Origin: Ruminiclostridium sp.
Lineage (GTDB): Bacteria > Bacillota > Clostridia > Oscillospirales > Ruminococcaceae
Assembly (NCBI GenBank): GCA_017941355.1
Contig: JAGAWN010000016.1
Location: 1 to 53,750, forward strand
Direction: 5' to 3'
Length of the DNA stretch: 53,750 bases
This document shows positions 32,631 to 42,149 of this stretch, in pieces. The first letter of the stretch is position 1. Each line of letters begins with the position of its first letter. The position numbers and the translations under genes were made by a program. The notes under the pieces are model-generated. The model searched no databases. It worked only from the letters and a program-made list of their open reading frames with translations, and was not told the origin of the DNA.

Positions 32631-32933
32631 TTACGCTATACCTGTCTCAAACAGCTCCTCGGGTTCTCCGGCAATAAAATCATCGAAGTGCGCATCGAGA
32701 ATATCCTGCTCATAATTGAGCGCGCTCTGCTTTGAAATAAACCCGCCCTTGTCGTACATTCTGAAATACGGCAGATGAAATCTCACCGCGAAACCGCTTT
32801 CCTCCGAACCTGTGATTTCGGCGTAGTAAAGGGTATTCTGCAATTTGATGTTCCTGTGAGTGACCTCACCGGGCTTATAATTCACAGAGAGATATGTGTC
32901 ACCCGATTCGGCAAAAATCATGGTCGTTTTCAT
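32631..32933 (-). CDS. Conserved-looking hypothetical protein, 100 residues
   Basis: A soluble acidic protein of 100 residues with mixed alpha/beta character, no signal peptide, and no family I recognise. The early part (TYLSVNYKPGEVTHRNIKLQNTLYYAEI) looks like beta strands; the C-terminus (QSALNYEQDILDAHFDDFIAG) looks helical and acidic. AAGGAGAT precedes the ATG, and a consensus promoter with a leader of about 110 bases drives it. It is monocistronic with its own terminator, so it is very probably a real gene. Confidence 0.7.
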   Translation of the reverse strand: MKTTMIFAESGDTYLSVNYKPGEVTHRNIKLQNTLYYAEITGSEESGFAVRFHLPYFRMYDKGGFISKQSALNYEQDILDAHFDDFIAGEPEELFETGIA

Positions 32934-33049
32934 AATATCTCCTTCTTTCGTTTCTGTTCATACACATTTTTTTATTTATCTTTTTATTGTCCGCAGGCAC
33001 AGCCGTCATACGCCGGAGAAAAGACATTGCGCGCCTGCATTCAGGTTTC

Positions 33050-33078
33050 ATTATAGCACCCGTTCAGCCGATTGTCAA
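33050..33078 (-). promoter_or_regulatory. Consensus promoter of the 100-residue hypothetical gene
   Basis: Minus strand TTGACA (33073-33078), 17-bp spacer, TATAAT (33050-33055) with extended TGC. It leaves a leader of about 110 bases before ATG 32933, with a short CCTG/CAGG stem. Confidence 0.85.
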
Positions 33079-33169
33079 TGAAAAAACGGCTTTTCGCGTA
33101 CTTTTGTAACAATTCACAATTTATATGCCCGTTACCGGAATAATACGGCATTTTTGTGTAAAAAAACGC

Positions 33170-34975
33170 TTATTTCAGAGCGGATTCAAGTATCTCGATA
33201 CTTGCCGAGCCGTCCTTGTTTGCGGTCATTTTCGCTTTCACGCCGAACGGCAGGAACATATTGTACTTTCCGTGACCCGCGGGGACTCCGGTGATGCAGG
33301 GCTTGTCCGCAAGCTTTGCGTATTCGCGTATAACATCGTTTACGGAGCAGGAATTGTAATCGTAGTTGTCCGCCATATCCCCGATAATGATACCGTCAAC
33401 TCTGTCAAAAAGTCCGCTTTCATAAAGCTGTAGAAGCATACGGTCAATACGCGAAGCAAACTCGCCTATCTCCTCGATGAACAGGATCGCGTGATCCGCC
33501 CGAAGCTCGTATTCCGTGCCGACAAGCGACGCTATCAGCGTGAGATTGCCGCCTATCACAACTCCCTCCGCGCTGCCGGGAACGAGGGTTTTCAGCTTTC
33601 CGCCCTCCGGCTGTTTTATCTTTCCCACCGGCTTGTCAGAGGTTATGCCGCTCAGGAACTGCTCCTTTGTGAATCCGGTGTAATTGTCGTTGTTGAATGT
33701 CGAAGCCATGGGGCCGTGAACTGTCACAAGACCGCACTTCTGATACAGAGCGATATGCAGCGCCGTAACATCGCTGTAGCCGATAAGCAGCTTTGGGTGC
33801 TTTGCTATCATCGAATAGTCAAGATAATCGAGGATACGTCCGCAGCCGTAACCCCCGCGCAGACACATTATCGCGTCAACGCTGTCATCGGCGAACAGAG
33901 CGTTGATATCCTCGGCGCGCTGTTTGTCGCTTCCGGCAAAGTTACGCTCCGTCGCGTCGCAGGAGGGCATGACCTTTACTTTATAGCCCTGCGCTTTCAG
34001 GAACTGCACGGCTTTTGAATAATCGTGATTTCTGACATAATACGCGGGAGCGGCGATACCGATGCAGTCGCCGGTTTTCAGTGCTTTTCCCTTTATGGTT
34101 TTAAGCCCGGTCACGGAACCGAGCGAGTCGGAAAGAATAACTTTTCCGTCCTCACCGAACAGATAGCCCACTCCGTTTTTTACGGCATGACCCACAGCCA
34201 TGCGCCCGTCCGGACGGAGAAGATAGGTTTTTACTCCCTTAGAGCTTACCCAGATATCTTTCAGCATTTTGCCTTTTTTATAATAGTATTTCTCTTCGCC
34301 GTCACGCAGCCAGCCGGAGAGCGGCACCGTGTTCCCGTTTTCGGAGATATATGTAATACCGTCCTTTACGCTGACATCGTACTTGTCTGTAAGCTTTCCG
34401 TCATCGCCGAAACGGTATATACCGCCGCCGCGTTTCATAAGCCCGGTCACAAGATATCCGTTACTGTCCGCGAAACCGGTCTTTTCTCCGCCCGACACTA
34501 TCCATGTCGAACTTACGGACATTCCTTTGCTGTAATAGCGCAGTCCGGAGCCTGTGCGTACCGTGCCGGTAAGGATACCCGTGACAGCGCCGTTCGCAGC
34601 GGAAATGTATGTAATGCCGTCCACCGTCATAACGGCTGTCGAAGAAACGAGCGCGCCGTTTTCACCGAACTCATACAGCGCGGAGCCGTCAAGAAAACGT
34701 CCCGTGAAAGGCGATCCGTCCTCCAGCAGCAGATAGTAAGTGCCGTTGTCCGCGACCCATGTATCGGTCATTTTAATGCCGTCCCGGAAATAGGCACGGC
34801 TGCCCTTTGCGGTCACCCAGCCGGTATAAAGCCCGAGGTCATCGCCGCTTTCGGAATAGCGGTGAGCTGTCCCGTCGATCACTTTCAGCGTGTCCGCATA
34901 AGCGGTCACAGACGAAACGGAGATCGCCGCCGCGGCAAACAGCGCGGCTATCGAAGATCTGATCGTGTGTTTCAT
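33170..34975 (-). CDS. Secreted S66 LD-carboxypeptidase with N-terminal cell-wall-binding repeats
   Basis: A 601-residue exported enzyme. Signal peptide of about 26 residues (IAALFAAAAISVSSVTAYA); then about 250 residues of choline-binding/glucan-binding-like repeats with alternating GWV...GSRAYFRDGIKMTDTWV, YYYKKGKMLKDIWV and GxYRFGDDGK units; then a peptidase S66 domain (GDCIGIAAPAYYVRN) with catalytic Ser in GYSD, Glu in the GGNLTL/EEIGE region and His in VPAGHGKYN. S66 enzymes remove D-Ala from tetrapeptide stems, usually in the cytosol during recycling; here the enzyme would act on the wall itself. ATG 34975 has AAGGAGA; the open frame to 35275 overlaps promoters and is not coding. Confidence 0.9.
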   Translation of the reverse strand: MKHTIRSSIAALFAAAAISVSSVTAYADTLKVIDGTAHRYSESGDDLGLYTGWVTAKGSRAYFRDGIKMTDTWVADNGTYYLLLEDGSPFTGRFLDGSALYEFGENGALVSSTAVMTVDGITYISAANGAVTGILTGTVRTGSGLRYYSKGMSVSSTWIVSGGEKTGFADSNGYLVTGLMKRGGGIYRFGDDGKLTDKYDVSVKDGITYISENGNTVPLSGWLRDGEEKYYYKKGKMLKDIWVSSKGVKTYLLRPDGRMAVGHAVKNGVGYLFGEDGKVILSDSLGSVTGLKTIKGKALKTGDCIGIAAPAYYVRNHDYSKAVQFLKAQGYKVKVMPSCDATERNFAGSDKQRAEDINALFADDSVDAIMCLRGGYGCGRILDYLDYSMIAKHPKLLIGYSDVTALHIALYQKCGLVTVHGPMASTFNNDNYTGFTKEQFLSGITSDKPVGKIKQPEGGKLKTLVPGSAEGVVIGGNLTLIASLVGTEYELRADHAILFIEEIGEFASRIDRMLLQLYESGLFDRVDGIIIGDMADNYDYNSCSVNDVIREYAKLADKPCITGVPAGHGKYNMFLPFGVKAKMTANKDGSASIEILESALK

Positions 34976-35008
34976 AGATAACTCTCCTTGATTAAGTTTT
35001 CTGTCTTG

Positions 35009-35037
35009 ATTATAGCAGAAAACAAAAACAAAATCAA
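35009..35037 (-). promoter_or_regulatory. Promoter of the LD-carboxypeptidase gene
   Basis: Minus strand TTGATT (35032-35037), 17-bp spacer, TATAAT (35009-35014) with extended TGC. Confidence 0.8.
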
Positions 35038-35128
35038 TCAGATTTTTGTCATTTACCGCAGGATTTTTGTTTGCAGATAAAAAGAAATGATCTCCGGCGC
35101 AAAAGTCCGGAAAAATTTCAAAAAACCC

Positions 35129-35156
35129 TTGACAAACCGAAAATTTGTGGTATAAT
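35129..35156 (+). promoter_or_regulatory. Promoter of the ylxM-ffh-rpsP-khpA operon
   Basis: TTGACA (35129-35134), 16-bp spacer, TATAAT (35151-35156) with extended TGG. Confidence 0.85.
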
Positions 35157-35249
35157 AGAAAAGCACTGTAAATGTTTTGAAGTTTACACACGGTCTGCTG
35201 CCCCCCCGCGAAAAGCTTTGCGGCAGCCTGCCGGACAGAAAGGTTAGCT

Positions 35250-35567
35250 ATGCTGAAAGACCTTGACAGCACCATGCTGTTCGATACCTACGCTCCCCTG
35301 CTCACCGAAAAGCAGAGAGATACCCTCGATCTGTACTACAACGAGGATCTCTCCCTCGCAGAGATCGCGGAAAGCGCGGGAACTACACGTCAGGCAGTTA
35401 TGAACTGCATCAGAAAGTCCGAACAGAACCTGAAAGATATCGAAGAAAAAATGCAGCTGTGTCAGCGTTCAAAACGTGCCGGTGAGATCATAGAAAAGCT
35501 CGCCGGTATCATAAAAAACGACAGCCGCGCCGGAAAGCTGCTTGATGAACTGCGTGAATTGATTTAA
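35250..35567 (+). CDS. ylxM: YlxM/p13-like helix-turn-helix protein of the SRP operon
   Basis: A 105-residue protein whose first two thirds look like sigma region 4 (LTEKQRDTLDLYYNEDLSLAEIAESAGTTRQAVMNCIRKSE). YlxM is found ahead of ffh in Firmicutes and binds or modulates the signal recognition particle (shown in Streptococcus mutans). The C-terminal third is charged and helical. AAAGG precedes the ATG. It is the first gene of the operon and ends 17 bases before ffh. Confidence 0.9.
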   Translation: MLKDLDSTMLFDTYAPLLTEKQRDTLDLYYNEDLSLAEIAESAGTTRQAVMNCIRKSEQNLKDIEEKMQLCQRSKRAGEIIEKLAGIIKNDSRAGKLLDELRELI

Positions 35568-35583
35568 GGAAAGGGTGAGCCGC

Positions 35584-36942
<1,359 letters not shown>

Positions 36943-37002
36943 TACGGTTATAGCGCATACGCGTTATATATACATTCAATTTAATTTGAGAGGTGAAAAC
37001 AA

Positions 37003-37245
37003 ATGGCAGTAAAGATCAGACTCAGAAGAATGGGTGCAAAGAAGGCTCCTTTCTACAGAGTAGTTGTTGCGGATTCCAGATACCCCAGAGACGGACGTTT
37101 CATTGAAGAGATCGGTTATTACGATCCTACAAAGGAACCCTCCGTTATCAAGATCGACAACGAAAAGGCTCAGCAGTGGATCAAGAACGGCGCACAGCCC
37201 ACCGACACTGTAAAGAAGCTCCTGAAGATCAACGGTATCGGCTAA
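37003..37245 (+). CDS. rpsP: 30S ribosomal protein S16
   Basis: An 80-residue ribosomal protein with the typical start ([24 protein letters not shown]) and the IGYYDP block. GAGAGG precedes the ATG. Located between ffh and the KH-domain gene, as usual in Firmicutes. Confidence 0.97.
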   Translation: MAVKIRLRRMGAKKAPFYRVVVADSRYPRDGRFIEEIGYYDPTKEPSVIKIDNEKAQQWIKNGAQPTDTVKKLLKINGIG

Positions 37246-37259
37246 TCACGGAGGCGTTA

Positions 37260-37493
37260 ATGAAGGAACTACTGTATGCAATGGTCGAGGAACTCGTAGA
37301 GGACAAGTCCGCTATCGAGATAACCGTTGACGCTCCGACTGAGGACGGTACAACCGTTTATCATCTGCACGTCGCTCCCGGCGACATGGGCAGAGTTATC
37401 GGCAAGCAGGGACGGATAGCAAAGGCGATCCGCACGATCATGCGCGCCGGTGCAGTCAGATACAACGAGAAAGTCATGGTAGAGATTGACTGA
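37260..37493 (+). CDS. khpA: KH domain RNA-binding protein KhpA (YlqC)
   Basis: A 77-residue protein made of one KH domain, with the RNA-binding loop GRVIGKQGRIAKAIRTI. KhpA works with KhpB/Jag in RNA binding linked to cell division and elongation in Gram-positives. GGAGG precedes ATG 37260; the longer open frame overlapping rpsP is not used. Last gene of the SRP/rpsP operon; a terminator follows. Confidence 0.93.
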   Translation: MKELLYAMVEELVEDKSAIEITVDAPTEDGTTVYHLHVAPGDMGRVIGKQGRIAKAIRTIMRAGAVRYNEKVMVEID

Positions 37494-37504
37494 TCCGCGA
37501 CAGG

Positions 37505-37538
37505 TGGAAGAACCGGCTTTCGGTTCTTCCATATTTAT
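37505..37538 (+). terminator. Terminator of the SRP/rpsP/khpA operon
   Basis: An 11-bp perfect stem, 37505-37515 with 37521-37531, loop GCTTT, followed by TATTTATT. Confidence 0.88.
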
Positions 37539-37547
37539 TGTCGGCTG

Positions 37548-37714
37548 CAAAAGTGCAAAGGAAATTTTTATATTTCAGGATTTTCCTTGCACTTTTGTTC
37601 GTCCGAAGGACGAAATGAGCTTGACATCAAGGAATGTGTCCGTTGTTTAATGCACCGCAGGCGCATTTAAACAACATCAAATAACTGCCAAAAGGCAGTT
37701 ATTGAGGACACATT
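37548..37714 (+). repeat. Multi-hairpin intergenic repeat, family 1, copy 2
   Basis: Same order as copy 1. The first stem has a different sequence (37548-37558 with 37587-37597) but the same place; then TTCGTCC-GAA-GGACGAA (37598-37614), the linker ATGAGCTTGACATCAAGG, boundary AATGTGTCC (37633-37641), stem 3 with one base lost, stem 5 (AATAACTGCC/GGCAGTTATT) and boundary GGACACATT (37706-37714). Stem 4 of copy 1 is absent. It ends 8 bases before the ribosome site of the cyclophilin gene, so it may be part of that transcript's leader. Confidence 0.85.
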
Positions 37715-37732
37715 ATTTATTAAGGAGAATTT

Positions 37733-38626
37733 ATGAAAAAACTGAAAATAAAAGCCGCCGCGGTATTTATGTTTGCCGCAATGATGATATCCGGCTGTTC
37801 AACTGAACCTGCCGTCGAGACAGGAAGAACCACCGAGTTCAGATACTACGCGAGCAGCGGTGCGGGCAACTCCGGTGATGTGACACTGTCGCCGGGAGAC
37901 ACTTACGCGGTGATAAGCGTACACGATTTCGGTGATATAAAGATCAAGCTGTACCCGGATCTTGCGCCCTACGCGGTATATAATTTCACAGAGCTTGCAA
38001 AGCGCGGAGACTACAACGGACGCAACTTCCACCGGCTGATCGAGAATTTCATGATACAGGGCGGTTCCGGCAACGGCATCGGCTACGGCGGTGACAGCTT
38101 CGACGGCGGCAACTTCAAAAATGAAATAAACACAAGTCTGCGGCATTACTACGGAGCTTTATGCTATGCCTCTACAAATACGGGCGAGATCTCGGACGGG
38201 TTTTATATTGTGAACAGCAAGACTCCTGTAACGGGTATCGAAAATATGTATGATAATCTCGCCGCGAACTACAGCGGTACATCGCAGATATGCAGCTACT
38301 ACCTCCAGTCGCTCGATCCGTCAATGGATCAGTATGAGAAAGCCAAAGCGTACTACACCTCAATGATCGAGTACAACAGCAAAGCCGCGGAAGCAGTGCA
38401 GGCAATGAAAGAAACGATCACCCCGGCAGTTACCGAAACCTACAAAACCAAAGGCGGAGCGATCTCCCTCGACGGTGCCTACACGGTATTCGGACAGACG
38501 GTCGAGGGATTCGATGTTATCGATAAGATCACAAGTGTTGAAAAGACTACCGGTGCGGACGGCAAGGAAAGTCAGCCTGTCTCCGAGATCATCATAGATA
38601 AGATCGAGATCTTCACGCAGAGCTGA
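37733..38626 (+). CDS. Cyclophilin-type peptidyl-prolyl isomerase, lipoprotein
   Basis: Membrane-anchored extracytoplasmic foldase of 297 residues. Lipobox ISGC at about residues 20-23, a short linker, then a cyclophilin domain: YAVYNFTELAKRGDYNGRNFHRLIENFMIQGG (the FHR and Q of the active site), FKNEINTSLRHYYGALCYAS and, after an insert of about 70 residues rich in Tyr and Ser, YTVFGQTVEGFDVIDKI. The insert (YSGTSQICSYYLQSLDPSMDQYEKAK) is longer than in standard bacterial cyclophilins. AAGGAGA precedes the ATG. It probably assists folding of exported proteins. Confidence 0.92.
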   Translation: MKKLKIKAAAVFMFAAMMISGCSTEPAVETGRTTEFRYYASSGAGNSGDVTLSPGDTYAVISVHDFGDIKIKLYPDLAPYAVYNFTELAKRGDYNGRNFHRLIENFMIQGGSGNGIGYGGDSFDGGNFKNEINTSLRHYYGALCYASTNTGEISDGFYIVNSKTPVTGIENMYDNLAANYSGTSQICSYYLQSLDPSMDQYEKAKAYYTSMIEYNSKAAEAVQAMKETITPAVTETYKTKGGAISLDGAYTVFGQTVEGFDVIDKITSVEKTTGADGKESQPVSEIIIDKIEIFTQS

Positions 38627-38672
38627 TATATCAGTCCGGTATTTTAACACGAGATCACGCATATTCAGAAAC

Positions 38673-38700
38673 AGCAGCCTCGTTTACGAACGGGGCTGCT
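38673..38700 (+). terminator. Terminator of the cyclophilin lipoprotein gene
   Basis: A 12-bp stem with one G-T pair, 38673-38684 with 38689-38700, loop TACG, followed directly by CTGTTTGTCAATAAAG of repeat family 2. Confidence 0.75.
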
Positions 38701-38791
38701 CTGTTTGTCAATAAAGCTGTATCGGGTGTTCTGTTTGCAGAGTTACGAATCTCCGTGGTACGGCATGGGTCCAGCGTCACGCTGGCGCTGT
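38701..38791 (+). repeat. Structured intergenic repeat, family 2, copy D
   Basis: Plus-strand reading, after the cyclophilin terminator: CTGTTTGTCAATAAAG, then AATCTCCGTG, ACGGCATGGGT and the perfect stem CCAGCGT-C-ACGCTGG (38771-38785), then CGCTGTC. Copy A has the same flanking words but a stem of unrelated sequence (GCAGGG/CCCTGC). The small TCTGTG/CACGGA stem of copies A and C is disturbed here. Confidence 0.75.
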
Positions 38792-40008
38792 CAGATATAA
38801 TCCACCATTCCGATAGTAAGCAGGACTTCATAAACCTCGGGGCGGATATTCCGTATTTCAAAATCGCTGCTTTTCCTGAGGATCAGAACTGCGCGCACAC
38901 CGCCGGAAGAAAGGTAAACGCAGTCCGCAAGATCAAGAATGACCTTGCTGAAATACCCCGTACCCGAACGCAAATTGAACTCATCTATGATCTTCGGTGC
39001 GTTCGCGGCGTCCGCTCTCCCGTTCACGCTTATCAGCAGCTCTCCGTTTTCTATCGTCGAGTCAACGCTGAAAGTGCTTTTTTTGATCTCGCTGCCGCGG
39101 ACGCGCTCTCCCTTGGGCGTCATAAAAAGATACTTCGTTTTTCCGTACGCTTCTCTCACATTCTCCGGAAGATCTCCGAGTTGACTGAAATCATGGATAG
39201 GCAGTTCGCCGCAGCTGAAACCGAAGCTCTCTATGTATTCCGTCCGTTCCGCGCCTTTGAGAGTCATAAACCTGTTCTTGAAAACAACTCCCACACTGCT
39301 GTCATAAAAAGAGTTTTTCAGTTCACCGAGTATGCCGCGTTCGTCTTCGTCAAGCGCTGCGTCCGTGATAATTCTGACCCTCTCTTCGGAATCCGCGTCA
39401 CCGGTCACCCATACTCCCCCGAATTCCGAAAGCAGCTTCTGTATGACAGTCATAACTTCCCCGGCTTCCTGATCCGTGAGGTACATCATAAGATCATCGG
39501 TAACGATGAAAAGCGGTTCCCTGCCCTTTATGCAAGCCCGCAGCGAGTTGTAGTCGGTAACGTCGGCGACTATGTAGTTTATGCGGTTCACAAGATGCTG
39601 CATCAGTATCACGGAGCCGACAGCATTCTGCATATTCCCGATTATATCCGGCAGATCTATCCCGTAGTATTTCACGTCACGCATTTTTGAAACGCTGATA
39701 CCGCGGTGATTGTAACCGCAGCCGAGATCAACGATCGCGGACATTTTCAGCGCCGAAAACACCTTGTCGGTAAGATCGTGCCGCACCCGGACGGCTTTTG
39801 CGAGAAGCATCGTAAGTCTGCGCAGTTTTTCGATATCACTGCTGTCGGTCACGCTCACGGCTTCTCCCGCAGGCAGGTATTCTTTCAGAGCGCCGTAAAG
39901 CTTTGCCGCGTCCGTGTCACCCATTACCGCGCAGCATTTCAGGCTTGAACCGGCAGTAAGCACCGACGGGTTGATCCTGAAACGAAGATTGTTATTGTCA
40001 TTGCTCAT
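38791..40008 (-). CDS. LCM-like SAM methyltransferase fused to a STAS domain
   Basis: A 405-residue cytoplasmic fusion. Residues about 1-290 form a SAM-dependent methyltransferase like the leucine carboxyl methyltransferase/PPM family: VDLGCGYNHRG (motif I, about residue 92), YYGIDLPDII (acidic ribose contact) and LFIVTDDLMMYLTDQEA. Residues about 310-405 are a STAS domain (LLISVNGRADAANAPKI, ILDLADCVYLSSGGVRAVLILRK) with Ser in the position phosphorylated in SpoIIAA/RsbV proteins. This suggests a methyltransferase switched by, or acting within, a partner-switching circuit. The small-molecule target is unknown. Monocistronic-looking; followed by GH3 upstream on the same strand 52 bases away. 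Confidence 0.82.
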   Translation of the reverse strand: MSNDNNNLRFRINPSVLTAGSSLKCCAVMGDTDAAKLYGALKEYLPAGEAVSVTDSSDIEKLRRLTMLLAKAVRVRHDLTDKVFSALKMSAIVDLGCGYNHRGISVSKMRDVKYYGIDLPDIIGNMQNAVGSVILMQHLVNRINYIVADVTDYNSLRACIKGREPLFIVTDDLMMYLTDQEAGEVMTVIQKLLSEFGGVWVTGDADSEERVRIITDAALDEDERGILGELKNSFYDSSVGVVFKNRFMTLKGAERTEYIESFGFSCGELPIHDFSQLGDLPENVREAYGKTKYLFMTPKGERVRGSEIKKSTFSVDSTIENGELLISVNGRADAANAPKIIDEFNLRSGTGYFSKVILDLADCVYLSSGGVRAVLILRKSSDFEIRNIRPEVYEVLLTIGMVDYI

Positions 40009-40060
40009 TTTACATTCCCCTTTCTGCGGGATCCGGGCGCGGATCTGTGTTCATCGTCTG

Positions 40061-42133
40061 TCAATAGCCAAGACCGAAGCCTATCGGATAAACGATCTCG
40101 TCCGAATACCCCGCTCCCTCCGTGTAAGCGTAAAGATCTACCGGGAGCTTTCCTTTCGGAGAACTGCCGCCGAAAACGGTTATCAGCGCGGCAGGATAGT
40201 TCACTCCGTAAGCTTTCACATAGCCGTTGTATTCCGCCGGCACCTCCGTCATTTCCATACCGCAGTACGCGCACAGCATAGCGTCGGCTTCGGTATATCG
40301 CACAGCGTCATACGGCATATTCGTGCTGATATGAATGACCTTTATCCCGTTTCTGTGAGCAACGGCGGTGATCTCGTCGGCAAACACTGCCTGCCATGCG
40401 CGTTTTCCGTCTGTCCTGTCCATGTTCCCGGCGCGGTAAGTCTCCGTGGCAACGATAACTGCCCTGCATGAGCGTATCATTTCTTCATATCCGGCAGCGT
40501 CGGCCGCAATACCTTCGTAGTCGTCGGACGCGCTTTTCTCGGTAAACCAGTGACACTCCGCCGTGACGCTTTCGGGGACAGTTCCGTCGGCTTTCAGCCT
40601 GTTGAGCGCGAATGTCATTGTGTTCTCTCCGCCCTGAAACGGATAGAAGAACGCGACCTTTTCGTTTTCCTGCATTACAAGAGGAAGTACGGAATCCTCA
40701 TTTTTCAGCAGTGTTATCCCGCGCTCCGCAACTTCCAGTTCCTTGCTGTGATGTTCCTCGGAACCCACAAGCGCAGTCGCGGCTGCGGCGGCTGCATCGG
40801 TATCGACCGGCTCCGCGCCGATGATCCCCTTTTCAAGTTTCAGTGAGATTATGCGGACGACCGAATCGTCGATCTCACTTTCGGCAATGCGTCCGTCATT
40901 TACCGCTTCAACCAGCTTCGCAACATAATCCTCAAGTTCCTCAAATTCGGACAGATTGCGTGTGAATACAGGCTCCAGCAGCATATCCACGTCCGCGTTT
41001 ATCGCAAGCACCGCTGCATCAATAGGATCGAAGTTCACATCTATCGCGTCCATTTTCATAGCGTCGGTGGTCACGACTCCGCCGAATCCGAGATCGCCGC
41101 GCAGAATGTCTTTGATGAATGTCCTTGAAAGAGTCGCGGGGAGCAATACTTCGCTCCCGTCTGCCACGGAGGTATATGTTCCCGTTTCTATCTGCGGGAA
41201 CTGGATATGAGCGGTCATTACCATATCCGCTTCCGAGGCGGCAGCGGCAAACGGCACAAGTTCGCTCTTTTTCAGTTCGTCATAGCTTTTATCTATCATC
41301 GGCAGTCCGGTGTGGCTGTCGGTATCGGTGTCGCCGTGACCCGGAAAATGCTTTACGGTAGAAACGACGCCCTGTGCTTCGATCCCCCTGATAAATGCGA
41401 GTCCGAGCTTTCTGACAAGCTCCGGGTCCGAAGAGAACGAGCGCACGTTTATGACCGGATTTGACGGATTGTTGTTCACGTCCAGAACCGGTGCGAGATC
41501 GGTATTTATCCCGACTGCGAAAAGCTCGCTGCCGATAATGGAAGCGTTGTCGAGTGCCGACTGTTCGTCGCCCGCCGCTCCCAGCGCCATATTGCCGCCT
41601 GTTATGCAGCCGGTTGGAAGGCGGAAAATATTTCCTCCCTCCTGGTCTGCGGAAATCAGCATCGGTATCCCGTTCTCGCTTTCACGGGCGCATTTCTGAA
41701 TATCTGCCGTAAGGCGCACTATCTGGGCGGAGTCTTTCATATTCTCAGCGAAAACAGTGATACCGCCGAAATCGTATTTTCTGAGCAGTTCCCGCTGCGC
41801 GTCGTTCAGCTCGTAAACCTTGTCGTAGGTGTTATCCGTGTGACCTTCGTTCCAGTAGCGCAGAGTAATGCTTATCATCTGCGCTATTTTCTGTTCGAGG
41901 GTCATTCCCGCAGTTATCTGTTCCGCCGAAACTTCCGCAGCGTTCTCCGCCGTATCTGCGGTATCGGGTGTTGTCTCCGCCTCAGTCTCTGCCTCTGTCT
42001 CCGCCGGTGTCACCGGGACTTCCGACTGTATAGTTTCTGCCGCCGCTGTCGTATCCGCAGCGGGCTGCGAGTTCCCGCAGCCGCAGATAAAGGCGCAGAC
42101 AGTGAGCAGCGCCGCCAGCTTTCGGATTTTCAT
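40061..42133 (-). CDS. GH3 family glycosidase (beta-N-acetylhexosaminidase type), lipoprotein
   Basis: Surface lipoprotein of 690 residues. Lipobox ICGC near residues 15-18, a Thr/Glu/Ala-rich linker to about 75, then a GH3 barrel with LISADQEGGNIFRLP, STVKHFPGHGDTDTDSHTGLP (the His/Asp dyad of NagZ-type enzymes) and nucleophile Asp in VVTTDAMKMDAI. A second alpha/beta domain (RGITLLKNEDSVLPL onward) follows, ending near GFGLGY. The KHFPGHGDTDTDSH motif points to hexosaminidase/NagZ specificity, possibly wall turnover or chitin/mucin sugar release. ATG 42133 has CAGGAGGA upstream; the extra 8 residues to 42157 would overlap parC. Confidence 0.9.
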   Translation of the reverse strand: MKIRKLAALLTVCAFICGCGNSQPAADTTAAAETIQSEVPVTPAETEAETEAETTPDTADTAENAAEVSAEQITAGMTLEQKIAQMISITLRYWNEGHTDNTYDKVYELNDAQRELLRKYDFGGITVFAENMKDSAQIVRLTADIQKCARESENGIPMLISADQEGGNIFRLPTGCITGGNMALGAAGDEQSALDNASIIGSELFAVGINTDLAPVLDVNNNPSNPVINVRSFSSDPELVRKLGLAFIRGIEAQGVVSTVKHFPGHGDTDTDSHTGLPMIDKSYDELKKSELVPFAAAASEADMVMTAHIQFPQIETGTYTSVADGSEVLLPATLSRTFIKDILRGDLGFGGVVTTDAMKMDAIDVNFDPIDAAVLAINADVDMLLEPVFTRNLSEFEELEDYVAKLVEAVNDGRIAESEIDDSVVRIISLKLEKGIIGAEPVDTDAAAAAATALVGSEEHHSKELEVAERGITLLKNEDSVLPLVMQENEKVAFFYPFQGGENTMTFALNRLKADGTVPESVTAECHWFTEKSASDDYEGIAADAAGYEEMIRSCRAVIVATETYRAGNMDRTDGKRAWQAVFADEITAVAHRNGIKVIHISTNMPYDAVRYTEADAMLCAYCGMEMTEVPAEYNGYVKAYGVNYPAALITVFGGSSPKGKLPVDLYAYTEGAGYSDEIVYPIGFGLGY

Positions 42134-42149
42134 GCTCCGGTTCCTCCTG

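Larger units (their letters stand above)
34976..35249. other. Divergent promoter region between the LD-carboxypeptidase gene and ylxM
   Basis: It holds the minus-strand promoter at 35009-35037 and the plus-strand promoter at 35129-35156. The ylxM leader (about 35163-35249) has two stems: GTAAA/TTTAC around 35169-35188, and GCTGCC with GGCAGC (35199-35204 with 35221-35226) enclosing CGC/GCG and a run of C. I could not match the leader to a known RNA family. Confidence 0.6.

Noticed and set aside
34976-35275. 100-codon N-terminal extension of the LD-carboxypeptidase
   Set aside because: It overlaps both divergent promoters and the ylxM start; the signal peptide begins at ATG 34975.
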